This document shows positions 21,900-33,680 of a stretch of DNA of 64,000 bases, in pieces; within the stretch, counting starts at the first letter, position 1, and each line of letters opens with the position of its first letter. A model generated the notes under the pieces. That model did no database searches and was not told the DNA's origin. It was given only the letters and a program-made list of their open reading frames with translations. A program made the position numbers and the translations under genes. This stretch comes from Lophium mytilinum (taxonomy: Eukaryota; Ascomycota; Dothideomycetes; Mytilinidiales; Mytilinidiaceae): positions 653,032 through 717,031 of the forward strand of contig MU004182.1 of NCBI GenBank assembly GCA_010093605.1. Direction: 5' to 3'.

Positions 21900-22843
21900 C
21901 TAGCAGTCACTGGCTTGCCTCAGCTGTCCAGGACACTGTGCGCTTGCCAAGCAACCCGCACGCTCGCCATTCCACCCCGTCAACCGACTCGAAATGTCGG
22001 AAGCATACACCTTCGATTTCGGGCCCGAGCCCTCGACAACTGCGAGGTTATCGCCTCCACTTGCGCAGCCCGCATTGTAGATATGCGCGGCGAGGTACGG
22101 GTTGCCGAATTGGCCGTTGTTGATCCACGAAACGCCGTTGAGATAACCGGCCAAGCCTGGTGCTGCGCCAACGCCTTGAACGCCGTCTCGAATCATCTGC
22201 TCGATGCTGTTCTCGGGGTCCTTGGGGTTGAAGGACACGCTTCCGCCGGCGGCTTGCATGAGACCGCAATTTGTCATGCTGCCCTGGGTGCAGGGGACGT
22301 TCAAATTACCAGTCGACTAGTCGGTTGTCAACGGGGGATTTCTCTCAGGGTTGTAATTGCATGCATGTACAGGGCTCATACCTCTTCCATTATGACGGCT
22401 AGAATTAGTCGTGCGTCCACTTGGCTGTCCGCGGACACCAACTCTATCTTTTCTCTAATGGTCGGGATCAAGTCAAGATACTCGGGATTCACGGCCTCCA
22501 GTATCGGCTCGTTGATCTTCCACATGTCGTCGAAGCTGATCCATTCTTCGAAAGAAGGGAAGTCGGAAAGTTCGGTGCCGTGGCAGTTGTAAAAAGAAGC
22601 AGCCTTCTCTGGAGCCGGCCCGCCCTTATCGAAATTTGTTGAGTACCACTTCAGGGCAGCTCCGTTCGACACAGTTGCTAATCCTGGCGACACCTGAGCG
22701 GGATATGCCAAGACCGTTGGGAGGAGTCCCAAAGCCGCAATTAGCGGTATAATCTATATGGATATGAGTCTCTTAACGCAAAGGATAATTTAGTGTGTAT
22801 TTAAGAACTGTAAGCTTACCTTCGCCAACATCTTGATATGCAT
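21900..22843 (-). CDS. Secreted lysozyme-like (SLT-fold) protein
   Basis: Exons 22843-22820, 22753-22382 and 22316-21900 give 270 aa. Joining the 8-codon first exon produces a signal peptide (hydrophobic IIPLIAALGLLPTVLA, cleavage expected near residue 24), so the protein is secreted. The core motif LILAVIMEESTGN (about residues 121-133), with a Glu in the catalytic position, followed by NCGLMQAAGG matches the goose-lysozyme/transglycosylase-like fold of small fungal secreted proteins. Several cysteines in the second half suggest disulfides. It may cleave peptidoglycan of competing bacteria or a related glycan; the activity is inferred from the fold only. Confidence 0.7.
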
Positions 22844-23093
22844 CTTGTCTTCGTGTTCTAGTGAAGTGGGACTGAAAAGTGAGGTTCTCGAAGTCGGTAG
22901 AAGGTAGGTAGTAGTGTTGGGTTTCTTTGAGAAAGGTAAGGCCGTGTGTGTAGTTGCTTCGAAAGAAAAAAAGACGGAATTTGCGATGTACTTATATTCG
23001 TTTGGAAAGGCTAATATTCAGATCTATGATTCGTGATGGAGGGGGAACCAGTGGTCCAATCTGTGCGTGGTGATTAGGCGGGGCCAGTGGGCG

Positions 23094-23155
23094 TCGGATC
23101 TGTGATTCAAGGGGGTCAGATCTGTGGTTCGAGGGGGTCAAATCTGTGGTTGAAG
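23094..23155. repeat. Short tandem repeat, about 22 bp x 3
   Basis: Three adjacent copies built on ATCTGTGGTTCGAGGGGG-like units, differing by a few G/A and C/T changes. They lie about 250-310 bp upstream of the lysozyme-like gene. Low complexity; no function inferred. Confidence 0.6.
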
Positions 23156-23649
23156 ACAGAGGCAGCCAGTGGGTATTAAATTTGAGAATCACAGAAAGAT
23201 TATCGACTAAAATGAGAGCGAGGGTCATGAAGCGATAGAAGAAAACAGTATATCTTCAAAGAAGGTTTGCGTATCGATCCGTACCTGCTGAGAGGATGCA
23301 TTACATATAGGACGTATCTTCTCCATTGCAGTCGCCTTCGCTAACATACTGTCAGGATTTATACTATCCAACCCAGACCACCCTCGCGCCTGGTCTAAGG
23401 ACACGATGCTAATATTGATCCTGCGGGCATGGTTGAAAGCATGACTAGCCAGTGAGCTTCATCGCGTGCCTGACCCTGAAACAGCCTCTTTGGAGAGCCA
23501 TGGTAAGCAGATCACGGCGGCCATACCGAGTAGGCTAGGCTAGAGATATCATTTCCCTGATCCGAGAGCTGTCAAAGTGTGCAGTGAGCGGCCTAAAGTC
23601 GTTGGTTGAGGCTGTGCGAAAGGCAGAAATAGATCGTCAACGGGAGCCC

Positions 23650-24130
23650 GATTTGTCGGGTGCGAAATAGCGTAGAATCCTTGGCGGACTTTTTGGAGCT
23701 TTCTTACTACAAAATCCTGTGAGTTCTAAAACTAGCTCCACAACGCAGACTTAAACACCGTGTGCAGCACTCCTAAGATACTAATCTAGATATAAGAAGC
23801 CTTTACCGGAGGTTTTAGCTGATAATATTTAATATTGGCTGTTTTATTTAGGGTACAAGCCTGCAGGAGAGAAGTAGACGCGATAAGTTGCAATCGCGCT
23901 AAGTTAGCGCATCTTGGCAGCTTTCGAGGCCAACTTTGCACTAGAATAACTCCTCTCTTTGCGAATATTATAGGCTAAGATTAAAGATTTTATGCAAGCT
24001 GTAGGCTAAGAGTATACATGTAAATTTTTAAGACTATAGCTTCCCATTCGTTGTGGGAATCTTTAAAACTACAACGCGGAGCTCCAAAAAGTCTGCCAAG
24101 GATTCTACGCCATTTCGCACCCGACAAATC
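23650..24130. mobile_element. Non-autonomous inverted-repeat element (MITE-like), 481 bp
   Basis: The 51 bases at 23650-23700 are the reverse complement of 24080-24130 with only two mismatches, both G/A transitions. The interior (about 380 bp) is AT-rich and has no long open frame, as in a miniature inverted-repeat transposable element or an internally deleted DNA transposon. No convincing target-site duplication was found at the borders. The transition differences would fit repeat-induced point mutation, but two changes are too few to prove it. Confidence 0.7.
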
Positions 24131-24547
24131 CTACTAGGCCTTGTTGAGCTTAGGGGTGCAACTCCAACATCACGACCAGGTCTAATCTACACAGCCTTGA
24201 TCCAAATACCCTCAAGTCCTCATCTAACTGTACAGAGTTGACAAAGGCTTGTTTCAAGAAAACGAGATCGCGTCGTAAATACTTCTCTTGGCCGCCCTTT
24301 CGCAAGTCTTTAGCGTGTTGTCCCGCTAGGTCACGTCGAATGTCAGAGGACAGCCCTGCATCAGCGTTCATGATTCGAACGGCGTAACAATATCATTCCA
24401 TCCGCTCTTAGTGAAGACCTTTGTAGGTTACTCCCTTTAAATAGCGAGCGTTAGACCTCAGCATTAGGTCATGTTCCTTATTTGCTTTCAGAACCACTTC
24501 ACCCTCTTTCATCTCGATTGCCTGTCTGGATAGCAATGCCATATAAC

Positions 24548-24721
24548 TTAGTAATCGCGTTGTTCTCTGAAATATACTCTACAAGATATCATTCGCGTGT
24601 ACTCTATATGTCTGAATTTTGTTCTTGGGTTCTGCTACTACCTCAAGATGAAGCTTACCAATATATCTACAGTAGGAACTGAAACATATTTCATATATAT
24701 TCACCTATGCCTACTTACTAA
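24548..24721 (+). promoter_or_regulatory. Two Yap1-type sites upstream of glutathione synthetase
   Basis: TTAGTAA at 24548-24554 and its reverse complement TTACTAA at 24715-24721 are perfect matches to the Yap1 response element, about 175 and 340 bp before the start codon at 24896. In yeast, glutathione synthesis genes are Yap1 targets under oxidative stress. Control by a Yap1 orthologue is inferred. Confidence 0.5.
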
Positions 24722-24895
24722 GACTACGAGCGTCACTTTTAGGTTATTTCGTCTTAACAGTCATTAGTGGACCCGACCTACTATTCCGCACTTCCAGCCC
24801 GCGAACATCTTATTGTTAACAGAACTTCTTACTGTCTATCTTGGCCAACATTCATAAAAGTCAGAAACTTGTAATATAAGCTGTTTCATCTCACG

Positions 24896-26443
24896 ATGTC
24901 ATCAAACCCAAAACGAGAATACCCTCCCTTGGCCCTCCTATCGGACGACCGCCTCGTCGCTCTCCACTCCAGCATCCGAGACTGGCAACTAACCCACGGC
25001 TCTCTCGTCAAGATCGGCAACTGGAACGACGAAGACAACATCCGAGCCCGCCCAATCGGAACCAGCATATTCCCCACACTCTTCCCACGTTGCAGATTCG
25101 AAGAGGCGCTGGAACTCCAGCAGGATTACAATGAGCTCTACGCCGCAGTAGCCGAAGATGCCACCTGGCTCGCCGAAGTGCTGCGTGATATGCTAGTCTC
25201 AGATCCCTTCGCCAAAGCCCTATGGAGCGTGCATCTAAAAGCGAAAGAAACCGGCTACATCCAACCTCTAACCATGGGCATATTCCGATCCGACTACATG
25301 CTCCACCAACAGTCCCTCTCCCCAACCTCCCCATGCCCATCCCTCGCCATCAAACAAGTCGAATTCAACACCATGTCCTGCGCCGGCGGCACCCACGCCA
25401 ACATTATCAACCGCATGCACCACCACCTCGCCGCTACCGGCCTCTACACCACGAATGGGGGGGCCAATCCCATCCACCCCTCCGCCCTCCCAACCACTTC
25501 CACAGTCGCGAACCTCGTCGCCGCCCTCGCCACCGCCCACACCGCCTACGGTCCTCCCACCTCCCCCCTCGCCACCACCACCGCAGTCCTCATGCCCGTC
25601 CAGCCCTTCAACATCAACATCTGCGACGAGCGGCCCCTCGAGTACGCCCTCTGGGCCCATGACCCCCCGATCCCCTGCTACCGCGCCGACTTCCCAACCG
25701 AGTTCCTCGCGCGCACGACACGTACCGAGGCAGGGGCGCTGCTGTTCTACCCGCCGCACAGCACGCAGCCGGTCGAGATATCCGTGGCGTACATGCGCGC
25801 GGGGTACGAAGCCGACGAGCACGACGAAGAAGGCGTCGAAGCACGCGTGCGGATCGAGACGTCGCGGGCGATCAAGTGTCCGAGCGTGCTGGGGCAGTTG
25901 GCGGGGTTTAAGAAGGTGCAGCAGGCGCTGGCGGGGGCGGGGGTGCTGGAGCGGTTCCTGCCGGCAGGGAGCGTGGAGAGGGTGAGGGGGACGTTCGCGC
26001 CGATGTTTCCGCTGGATGAGACGGAGGTGGGGCGCTGGGCGCGGAAAGAGGCGTGGAGGGTGGAGACGGCGGGGCGGTATGTGCTGAAGCCGAGTTTGGA
26101 GGGGGGAGGGCATAATGTGTATAGGGGGGGTATACCGGAGTTTTTGGAGAGGACGCCGGAGGTGGAGTGGCGGAATTGGGTGCTGATGGAGATGATGGAG
26201 CCGCCGAAGTTGAGGAATGTGTTGTTGTCGGCGGAGGGGGTACATGAGGGGGGTGTGGTTTCTGAGCTTGGGGTATTTGGGACATGCATCTGGAGAAAGA
26301 GAAAGGGTGGAGGCGCGGAGATAGTAGAAAATAGGCAGGCCGGGTGGAGCTTCAAGACAAAGGCGGACAGTGTGGACGAGATGAGTGTGGTTAAAGGGTA
26401 TGGGTGTTTTGATACACCGTGTTTGGTGGATGATCTGCTATAG
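24896..26443 (+). CDS. GSH2: Glutathione synthetase
   Basis: Single exon, 515 aa, the normal length for eukaryotic glutathione synthetase, which joins gamma-glutamylcysteine and glycine using ATP in the cytosol. Typical segments are seen in order: FPRCRFEEA (P-loop side), KQVEFNTMSCAGG (about residues 155-167), RTTRTEAGALL-type substrate strand near residue 270, ETSRAIKCPSVLGQLAGFKKVQQ (about residues 321-343), YVLKPSLEGGGHNVY (the Gly-rich ATP loop, about residues 400-414) and the C-terminal GYGCFDTPCLVDDLL. The first half uses mostly C-ending codons and the second half mostly G-ending codons, with the change near 25750-25900. Its 3' end lies 178 bp from that of the FKBP gene. Confidence 0.95.
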   Translation: MSSNPKREYPPLALLSDDRLVALHSSIRDWQLTHGSLVKIGNWNDEDNIRARPIGTSIFPTLFPRCRFEEALELQQDYNELYAAVAEDATWLAEVLRDMLVSDPFAKALWSVHLKAKETGYIQPLTMGIFRSDYMLHQQSLSPTSPCPSLAIKQVEFNTMSCAGGTHANIINRMHHHLAATGLYTTNGGANPIHPSALPTTSTVANLVAALATAHTAYGPPTSPLATTTAVLMPVQPFNINICDERPLEYALWAHDPPIPCYRADFPTEFLARTTRTEAGALLFYPPHSTQPVEISVAYMRAGYEADEHDEEGVEARVRIETSRAIKCPSVLGQLAGFKKVQQALAGAGVLERFLPAGSVERVRGTFAPMFPLDETEVGRWARKEAWRVETAGRYVLKPSLEGGGHNVYRGGIPEFLERTPEVEWRNWVLMEMMEPPKLRNVLLSAEGVHEGGVVSELGVFGTCIWRKRKGGGAEIVENRQAGWSFKTKADSVDEMSVVKGYGCFDTPCLVDDLL

Positions 26444-26621
26444 AAGCCCGGAGGTCATCGAAGCACAACCAAAGCAAAGATGTTGTCCGTGGTCAGACTG
26501 ACACATTCGCTACCCCATATATCATCGGCTTTTTGTTGAGCCCTTCATGTACCGAGCCCGTTGTCATAACCATCATAACCCGTATCCCGCCTCACGGCCC
26601 ACCCACGCATCCAATTGTGCT

Positions 26622-27076
26622 CTACAACTCATCCTTCACCCCATCAATACTAACAAGCTCCGTCTCGAACACTGTCCTCAAATTAGCCTCTACACACCAA
26701 TCTTCAAATCAAGATCCCACTCACCCAACACGCTCCCCGCAGGAATCGGCCCCATAGCCCTCTCCCCATACGCCCACTCCGGCTGAATCGTCAACAACCT
26801 CTTCTCCCCGGGACACATATCCAACAATCCCTGATCCCATCCCTTAATCACCTGCCCCTTGCCGACCGTGAAGCTGAGCGGCTGGCCGCGGTTGTACGAC
26901 GCGTCGAACTCGGCGCCCGTGGACTCGAGCGTGCCGCGGTAGTGCACGTTGACCTTGTCGCCGGCGACGGTCTTGCGGGTGCACTCGGCGGGCGTCGTGA
27001 CTTCGATGTTGAGGGGCTTGTCGAGGCACGCGGCGAGGGCGGGGAGGAGGGCGAGGAGGAGGGTTGGGAGGCGCAT
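26622..27076 (-). CDS. FKBP2: ER FKBP-type peptidyl-prolyl isomerase with KDEL tail
   Basis: Exons 27076-26725 and 26671-26622 give 133 aa. The protein starts with a signal peptide ([16 protein letters not shown]). The FKBP domain follows: [42 protein letters not shown]-type core (about residues 58-88) and [18 protein letters not shown]. Without splicing the frame ends in an unrelated tail; using the donor after 26725 and the acceptor at 26672 restores VFETELVSI and ends in KDEL, the ER retention signal. It folds secretory proteins in the ER lumen and would bind FK506. This matches the FKBP2/FKBP13 group. Confidence 0.92.
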
Positions 27077-27547
27077 TTTGGAGGTTTGAGGGGTTGGGAG
27101 TGGAATTGGGTGGGTATGGGTTTGGTGGGTGAAGGTAGAGGTTTGTGAGATGTGGTAAGAGCTCTGGTGGGCTTTGTGGCAGCTTGCACTGGAGGGACAG
27201 ATTGCTTTCCAGGGTCTCCCCGCGGAGGGCGGTGTGGCGGGGAGCTGATTGGTCGGTGGCCGAGCAGTTGACGTTGGTTTAGAGCCTCATGGATCTGGAT
27301 ATAGTGAAAGAGTTGAAGCCAGCAGTCGAATTCCGATTAAAATGCTTAGACGTTTCTTTGGTTTTCCGGTCGAAACACAGCTTCCTCGCGATTTGCGTCT
27401 CAAAGCACGCGAGTTTGACATTCTACATAATTGAGCGGGCTGTTTGCTATTTCCTGCTTATCACGTGCTTGTTTCATAAATCAAAAAAGGTGCATGTCTC
27501 GAAGTTGTAGATTCATCTCTCATTTTAGGATCGCCGTACTGTGACAC
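27077..27547. promoter_or_regulatory. FKBP promoter region with CCAAT box
   Basis: 470 bp between the FKBP start and the 3' end of the WD40 gene. ATTGG at 27248-27252 gives a CCAAT box in the direction of the FKBP gene, about 175 bp before its start. Nothing else recognised. Confidence 0.4.
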
Positions 27548-28739
27548 TCAAGGACCATCCTCCACCCACTGCAACCCAAAAACCCCAGCCCCAACCTTCA
27601 CCTCCCTCTCCAACAATCCAATTGTATTGAAAATCAGAACCTTCCCATCCTCCCTCCCAATCGCTATCAGTACCTTCCACTCAGTATCCGCATCGCGTCG
27701 ATGGCGTCTTCGCGGTGGAGAAAGCTTCGGCACCGGTAGGACAGAAAGACTGGTCGCAGGACCACTGATATGCCACGTCCTCAGCATCACCGTCCCGCGC
27801 CCGAAGTCGACCAACCGGCATTTTCCATCCCTGCCGACGCTCACCACCCGCGCATCGTAGCCGTATATGAACTCGGCAGCAACAATGCCGCCCATCGACG
27901 CTTTATGCAAGCGCTCATAGCGGCCGATCTCGGACGGCGGGCGGAGAGCGAGCCAGCCAGAAGTTGTAGGAATTCGATATACCGCAAGCGTGCCATCCGC
28001 GAATCCGAGAATGAAAGTCGTAGAATGTGAAGGGTGGAATGAGGCGCATACGACTCGACTCAGTGAGGCTAAAGGTAAGAACTCTAGGGGTGCGCTTCGA
28101 GTGCTGAGATTCTGGATAGAGATCGTAGGTGGGCTGTCCGAAGCCACGAGGAGTAGTTCTGAATTGCTCGAGGTAGCTACCACGGTTGGAGGAGACGGGT
28201 GGGTTTGTGCGGGCTCGAGGAAACGTGAATAGTCGATTGAATAGGTCTGTACAGCGTTGCTGAGGGTTGATGTGAAGAAAAGAGTTCGTGAGTCGCTCGA
28301 AAATTGTAGGACACGAAGTTCGCCCTGTAATCTCTAAAGTCAGAATTGCATCATTTCACAGAGGGCCCAGACTGATACGCACGTCCTCGCCCTTCAACTT
28401 GTATTCCCGACTCATTCCCGGCCTGACATTCTGCAAGATCACGATTTGGCTGTCTGCAATGGCTAGTATCCCGCGTCCATCTCCACTTTGCCTGGCCGCA
28501 AGGATCCCGTTTGTTGCGGACCGAAACACTGGTACTAGGCCGTCGTGTGACCAAGAGAAAACACGTTTGTGAGTCGCTATAAGTAAATGGAAACCGCTTG
28601 GAAACGAGAAGTGGTTGGCCATTGGGAGAATCGGTCGCGCGGCTAGGAATGTTCGTAGGAGTGATAGATGGTAAGCGATGTCGGAGATACTCCTTTGATC
28701 AAACGAGAAGGCTCGGCCTCGAGCAGGCGCTGATTCCAT
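27548..28739 (-). CDS. WD40-repeat-like protein
   Basis: Exons 28739-28383 and 28324-27548 give 377 aa; the GTGCGT donor joins in phase to GELRVLQFSS. Beta-propeller character is seen throughout, with repeat-like strands such as RVFSWSHDGLVPVF, ILAIADSQIVILQ, RVVCASFHPSHSTTFILGFADGTLAVYR and RVVSVGRDGKCRLVDF, the last two being WD-like units. Such proteins are scaffolds for protein complexes. No further domain or targeting signal is seen, so the specific role is unknown. The 5' end is close to the 3' end of the F-box gene on the same strand (131 bp). Confidence 0.75.
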
Positions 28740-28870
28740 TCAAGGTAGGCGAGACCACTGGACTTCCATTTGAAACTATGCAACCATCGGTTCGCACCCT
28801 GCGTGGGTTGTTACAGCCTTGCAAGTCTTCAATAATGCTGCCATGATGTCAAAATCGTCTTGTTGATTGG

Positions 28871-30437
28871 TTAGACGCCTTCAGAGTCAATGGGAAGCGC
28901 CAGATCATCCACCGCAACGAATTCCCCAATTGCATCTGAAGCAAATTAGAAAGAGTGCAGAGATAGCAGAAAACACCGCTCACTCACTTTGGGCTTCAAC
29001 CCTGTATCCCCATTGATTAAACCTGATAGTCAAGATGCCTCGAATACTTCCTACATCTCTACCTTTGAGGCCAAAAGTTATAACTTCCAGCCGTGGGCAT
29101 TGCTTTGAACCCTCCGATGCTAGTTCCTTCACTAGCTCATCAATTTCGGCCCTACTACCAATCTCAAATGTCGGCAGCTCCAAAACCTCTAGTGTTGGAG
29201 GAAGAATGTCGGCCCGGTAATCTGTGAGCCAGTCGTGGAGGGCGGGTTCTGGGACAAGAAGATGGGTCAACTTCGCAAAATCTCGGAAAGACACTGGCGA
29301 AGGCAGATGTTTTCCATGCTCCCGAGTTTCCATTTCGGTCCCTCGGATGAAGTGCCCCCCTGGATTTTCGATACTCCACATTCCATCTAGTCTCAATATG
29401 TTTAGGGAGTCCTTTCGGCAAAGCAAACTTTGCAAAGTTCTGTACAGATTGAACTGTGCTAGGTTCTTGGCGCGGTACGGTCGCAAATAGAGTTCGAAAG
29501 ATTTCAATGCCGTGCAATAGAATAGTATATCATCGAGTGCATCTGGAGTCATATCATCGCAATGAATAGCGAGAGAAGTGAGTGAAGAGGTAAATTTCGG
29601 CAAACCAATAGAAGGACGTGTGGAATCCACACGCCATCGTAGACTTTCCAAATCCTGCAACGCTGGGATGCATGGGAAGGCATAGAGATGTCCGACGTCT
29701 AGGCTTCGCAGCGACGGCAGCAACAACCAGGGTGATACAGGGCTGAAGTTATGAGAAAGATGGAACCAAATCCTTAATTTCTGAAGCTTGCTGAATGGCA
29801 GACAGGAATCTGGGTGAACGAAAGCCTTGAGTATGAGCTCTTCCAGCATGCTGTAGCCCCGCCCGTCCTCGTGCTCAATGTACAGTTCACGAAGGTTCGG
29901 TGTATGCCAGAGAAGCAGCACCATCAGGGTGTCCCCCATGGTACATCCCACGTGGAAAAGCTTTAAAAATTGGCTGCGGGTGCTATCGCCCATGGAATGG
30001 TGACGTTTCAGGACGGACGTGAACAGTGACCCAACTTCTCCGTCTAATCTCCGGCCATAAAATCTGGCCAAGTCAGAGCGAAGGAAATGGGCGTAGACCC
30101 TTCGAACATGCAAAGCGAAATTTGGTTGGCGAAGTAGGCTCCGTAGGAAAAGAAGGAGGGAGCGCGGTTCTTTCACATCCTGGTCGAAGCACTCGTAGAG
30201 AGCCGGCTGAGTGTTGAAATTAAGAAACCGGCATGTCAGACAGAGATTCCTCAGGTCGGCCTCTGTGTTGTTCAGGACTATCCTTGCCTCTGGTATTCTC
30301 CTCTGGAACCTAAAGCCACCCCGCTCGTTCTCTTCCAGAACAGCGTCGCGCTCACAAGTAAGCCATGAGAGAATCTCGAGCCAAACCTCTTGCGGGAGAT
30401 GTTGAAGCCCTCTTTCAATGACAGAATTTGTCGACAT
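28871..30437 (-). CDS. F-box protein with leucine-rich region
   Basis: Exons 30437-28988 and 28935-28871 give 504 aa; the short last exon replaces a 2-codon read-through end and adds a acidic tail. The F-box LPQEVWLEILSWL lies at about residues 14-26; the CLTCRFLNFNTQPALYE segment typical of fungal F-box proteins follows near residue 67. The rest has irregular leucine-rich stretches (LRELYIEHED, LRSLDVGHLYAF, LTSLAIHCDD, LEVLELPTFEI). The F-box should bind Skp1 and place the protein in an SCF ubiquitin ligase; its substrate is unknown. Confidence 0.85.
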
Positions 30438-30660
30438 ATTGTTAGTTACCCCTGTTCCGTGTCAAAATGAAGATACTATGATCTTTAGTGAAGGATGTGT
30501 GAAGGATGAAGATTAGGTTGAGGTTTCGGACTACCGTCTCACTGAAGCCTGGGGAATGGTCCGAGCCATCCCTGAGCTCTTCGGCTCGAGATCGGAGCTT
30601 TCAGGTCAACTTTTTCCTCCCCTCACTCCACCACCTCTCCCTCCCCCAATTCACGCTTCA

Positions 30661-31858
<1,198 letters not shown>

Positions 31859-32618
31859 ATGAATGTCTAAAGTAAGATACCCGTTTACTCGTTAGACATC
31901 CACGGTCAATAGTGAGGATTTTACAAAGCCCGAAAGCTATAGTAGGAAGTTGGGCAGTCTCCGAGCAGTACCCTCTCAGCGTACACTTTTTCGGCTCCGG
32001 CTGCGCAAAGGTAGAATTTAAGCGTAGATCTATGTACCTATAGACATGCGGCTTTAGTCCAAAAATCGCAATGCAAATCGGGCCTCAATAAACATAAAGT
32101 GGCAGTCTATGATAACTCCGTCCAAGGCGGCTCGAAAATCCTGCGTGCTTGACAGACTTGTCATCTTCCACTATCCAACAATGCCGTACCAACTACTAAG
32201 AGTCTCGAAGCGGCATTACTCTTGTGTACATACACCCAAAGTAGACATTCAACGGATTGGAAATATCGAGATATCGAGATAGAATCACTTATTCGTAGCC
32301 TGCCACCTTCTATTCAAAAAAGCCAGGCAGTACAACAAAACAGTTCCTTAGTGCAGGTACAGCCAGTTAAGCAAAGAAGTATACGATGGGAGGTTGCAGC
32401 CGTACACGACCTGGTAGAAAGTAGTCACGCCTAGCACTTTGAGCAAGGTTTGTCGCGGGTAAACGCGACCCAATACTCGGAAGACGTCCCAAAAAAAGCT
32501 TTTATTGAATACATGAGGAACCAACATGTGAGAAGTGAGATAAAAGCGCTAGCTGTTGGGTTGGGGCTCTTCGATGCTCGAATGACTCCAGTTGACATCA
32601 CCACTCACATCAGCTCCA
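31859..32618. other. Intergenic region, no gene
   Basis: About 760 bp between the 3' ends of the lysine gene and the kinase gene. No supportable coding region or RNA gene. The segment around 32015-32050 has a weak likeness to the dispersed repeat at 56314, too faint to call. Confidence 0.4.
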
Positions 32619-33680
32619 TTACTCGACCCTTTTTCTGTATTCTTCCGCGTCTCTCCAAGGTTCGATCCACGTGCCATCAAGGACAGCTTGGGGTAAAGTG
32701 GTGTCTGTGAGAGAACATGCTTCAAGTTGGGGTAGTATCGCATCATCGAATAGAATAAAATGGTACCTAAATAGGCGTCTACAACCATATTTATTGCCAT
32801 TGCACTTCCAAAGTTCAGAGGCTCTCGGCCGCCGTTCTGGGACTGCGTCAAGGAGTGCTGCCATTGCAGGTAATATTGACAACCATCGCTTGGTATTGAA
32901 GAGGTGTATTATCCAAAGATAGACTTTGGGAAGATTTGCGGCATAAGCCCGTACACCGTCGGCGATTCGATATTCTTCAAATTCTGCTAGAGACTTCCCT
33001 GAAGCAACTGTCCACATCTCAAGAAATACACACCCGAGCGAAAACATGTCTGCAGCACGCCCTCGCCGCGCGTCTTCGATGTTAGCTTCTGGTGCGCAGT
33101 ACATAGGCGTCCTTTCGCTAGGAAAGCCGATAGATCCGGTTGTAGCGTCATTGATTAGATCCTTTGAAATGCCGAAGTCCGTGATAAATATTTGGTCGCC
33201 CTTGATAAGGATGTTGGCTGGCTTGAGATCCTTATGTCGAATTTTCTCGCCGTGAAGATAGTCGACGGCGCTGGTAAGGCAAAATATCCACTTGTGTAAG
33301 CGGCAACGGGCGTCCATTTGCGTATAGAATCCGGAATCAACGTCTGCTCGAGCAAGATATTCGCCGAGATCCATGTCAGCGACCGGACTCATGATGATTC
33401 CAAAATCAAGACCAGCTTGATATGTCCCGATCAGCCTGACGATGTGGTCATGCCGAAGTCTACGAGCGATCTTGATCTCAGACGTTATCTGTTTTTGCTG
33501 TGCAGCAGCACGAAAGTATCTCGTTCGTATAGTTTTCCTGGCATAGATCTGTGGATCAGACCCGATGGTCTCAACTTTGTCCACGAGCGCATAGCTCCCG
33601 CGGCCGAGATTATCCAAATGCTTGTAAGGCAGCTCAGCCTTGTTGGCGTAAACGGTATGCTTGTGTTCTCCGTCCGCCAT
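32619..33680 (-). CDS. Serine/threonine protein kinase
   Basis: Single exon as modelled, 353 aa. A full kinase domain is seen: glycine loop LGRGSYALV (about residues 25-33), ATP lysine in YARKTI, helix-C Glu in SEIKIARRL, catalytic loop RHKDLKPANIL (HKD in place of the usual HRD; Asp and Asn are kept), ITDFGIS (metal Asp) and the MYCAPE end of the activation segment. It should be catalytically competent. The family is one of the expanded small kinases of filamentous ascomycetes with no clear orthologue. The tail after about residue 290 has no domain, and the last 40 residues could be altered by an unseen intron. Confidence 0.85.
   Translation of the reverse strand: MADGEHKHTVYANKAELPYKHLDNLGRGSYALVDKVETIGSDPQIYARKTIRTRYFRAAAQQKQITSEIKIARRLRHDHIVRLIGTYQAGLDFGIIMSPVADMDLGEYLARADVDSGFYTQMDARCRLHKWIFCLTSAVDYLHGEKIRHKDLKPANILIKGDQIFITDFGISKDLINDATTGSIGFPSERTPMYCAPEANIEDARRGRAADMFSLGCVFLEMWTVASGKSLAEFEEYRIADGVRAYAANLPKVYLWIIHLFNTKRWLSILPAMAALLDAVPERRPRASELWKCNGNKYGCRRLFRYHFILFDDAILPQLEACSLTDTTLPQAVLDGTWIEPWRDAEEYRKRVE

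Larger units (their letters stand above)
22844..24895. other. AT-richer intergenic region with repeats
   Basis: About 2 kb without a supportable gene. It holds the promoter of the lysozyme-like gene, a 22-bp tandem repeat, a 481-bp inverted-repeat element and, at its right end, the glutathione synthetase promoter (each listed separately). A 73-codon minus-strand frame at 24150-24371 may be a gene or transposon remnant; no family recognised. Confidence 0.5.

Noticed and set aside
25268-26245. 325-codon minus-strand frame across glutathione synthetase
   Set aside because: Antisense shadow of a GC-rich gene; low-complexity Arg/Pro/His translation.
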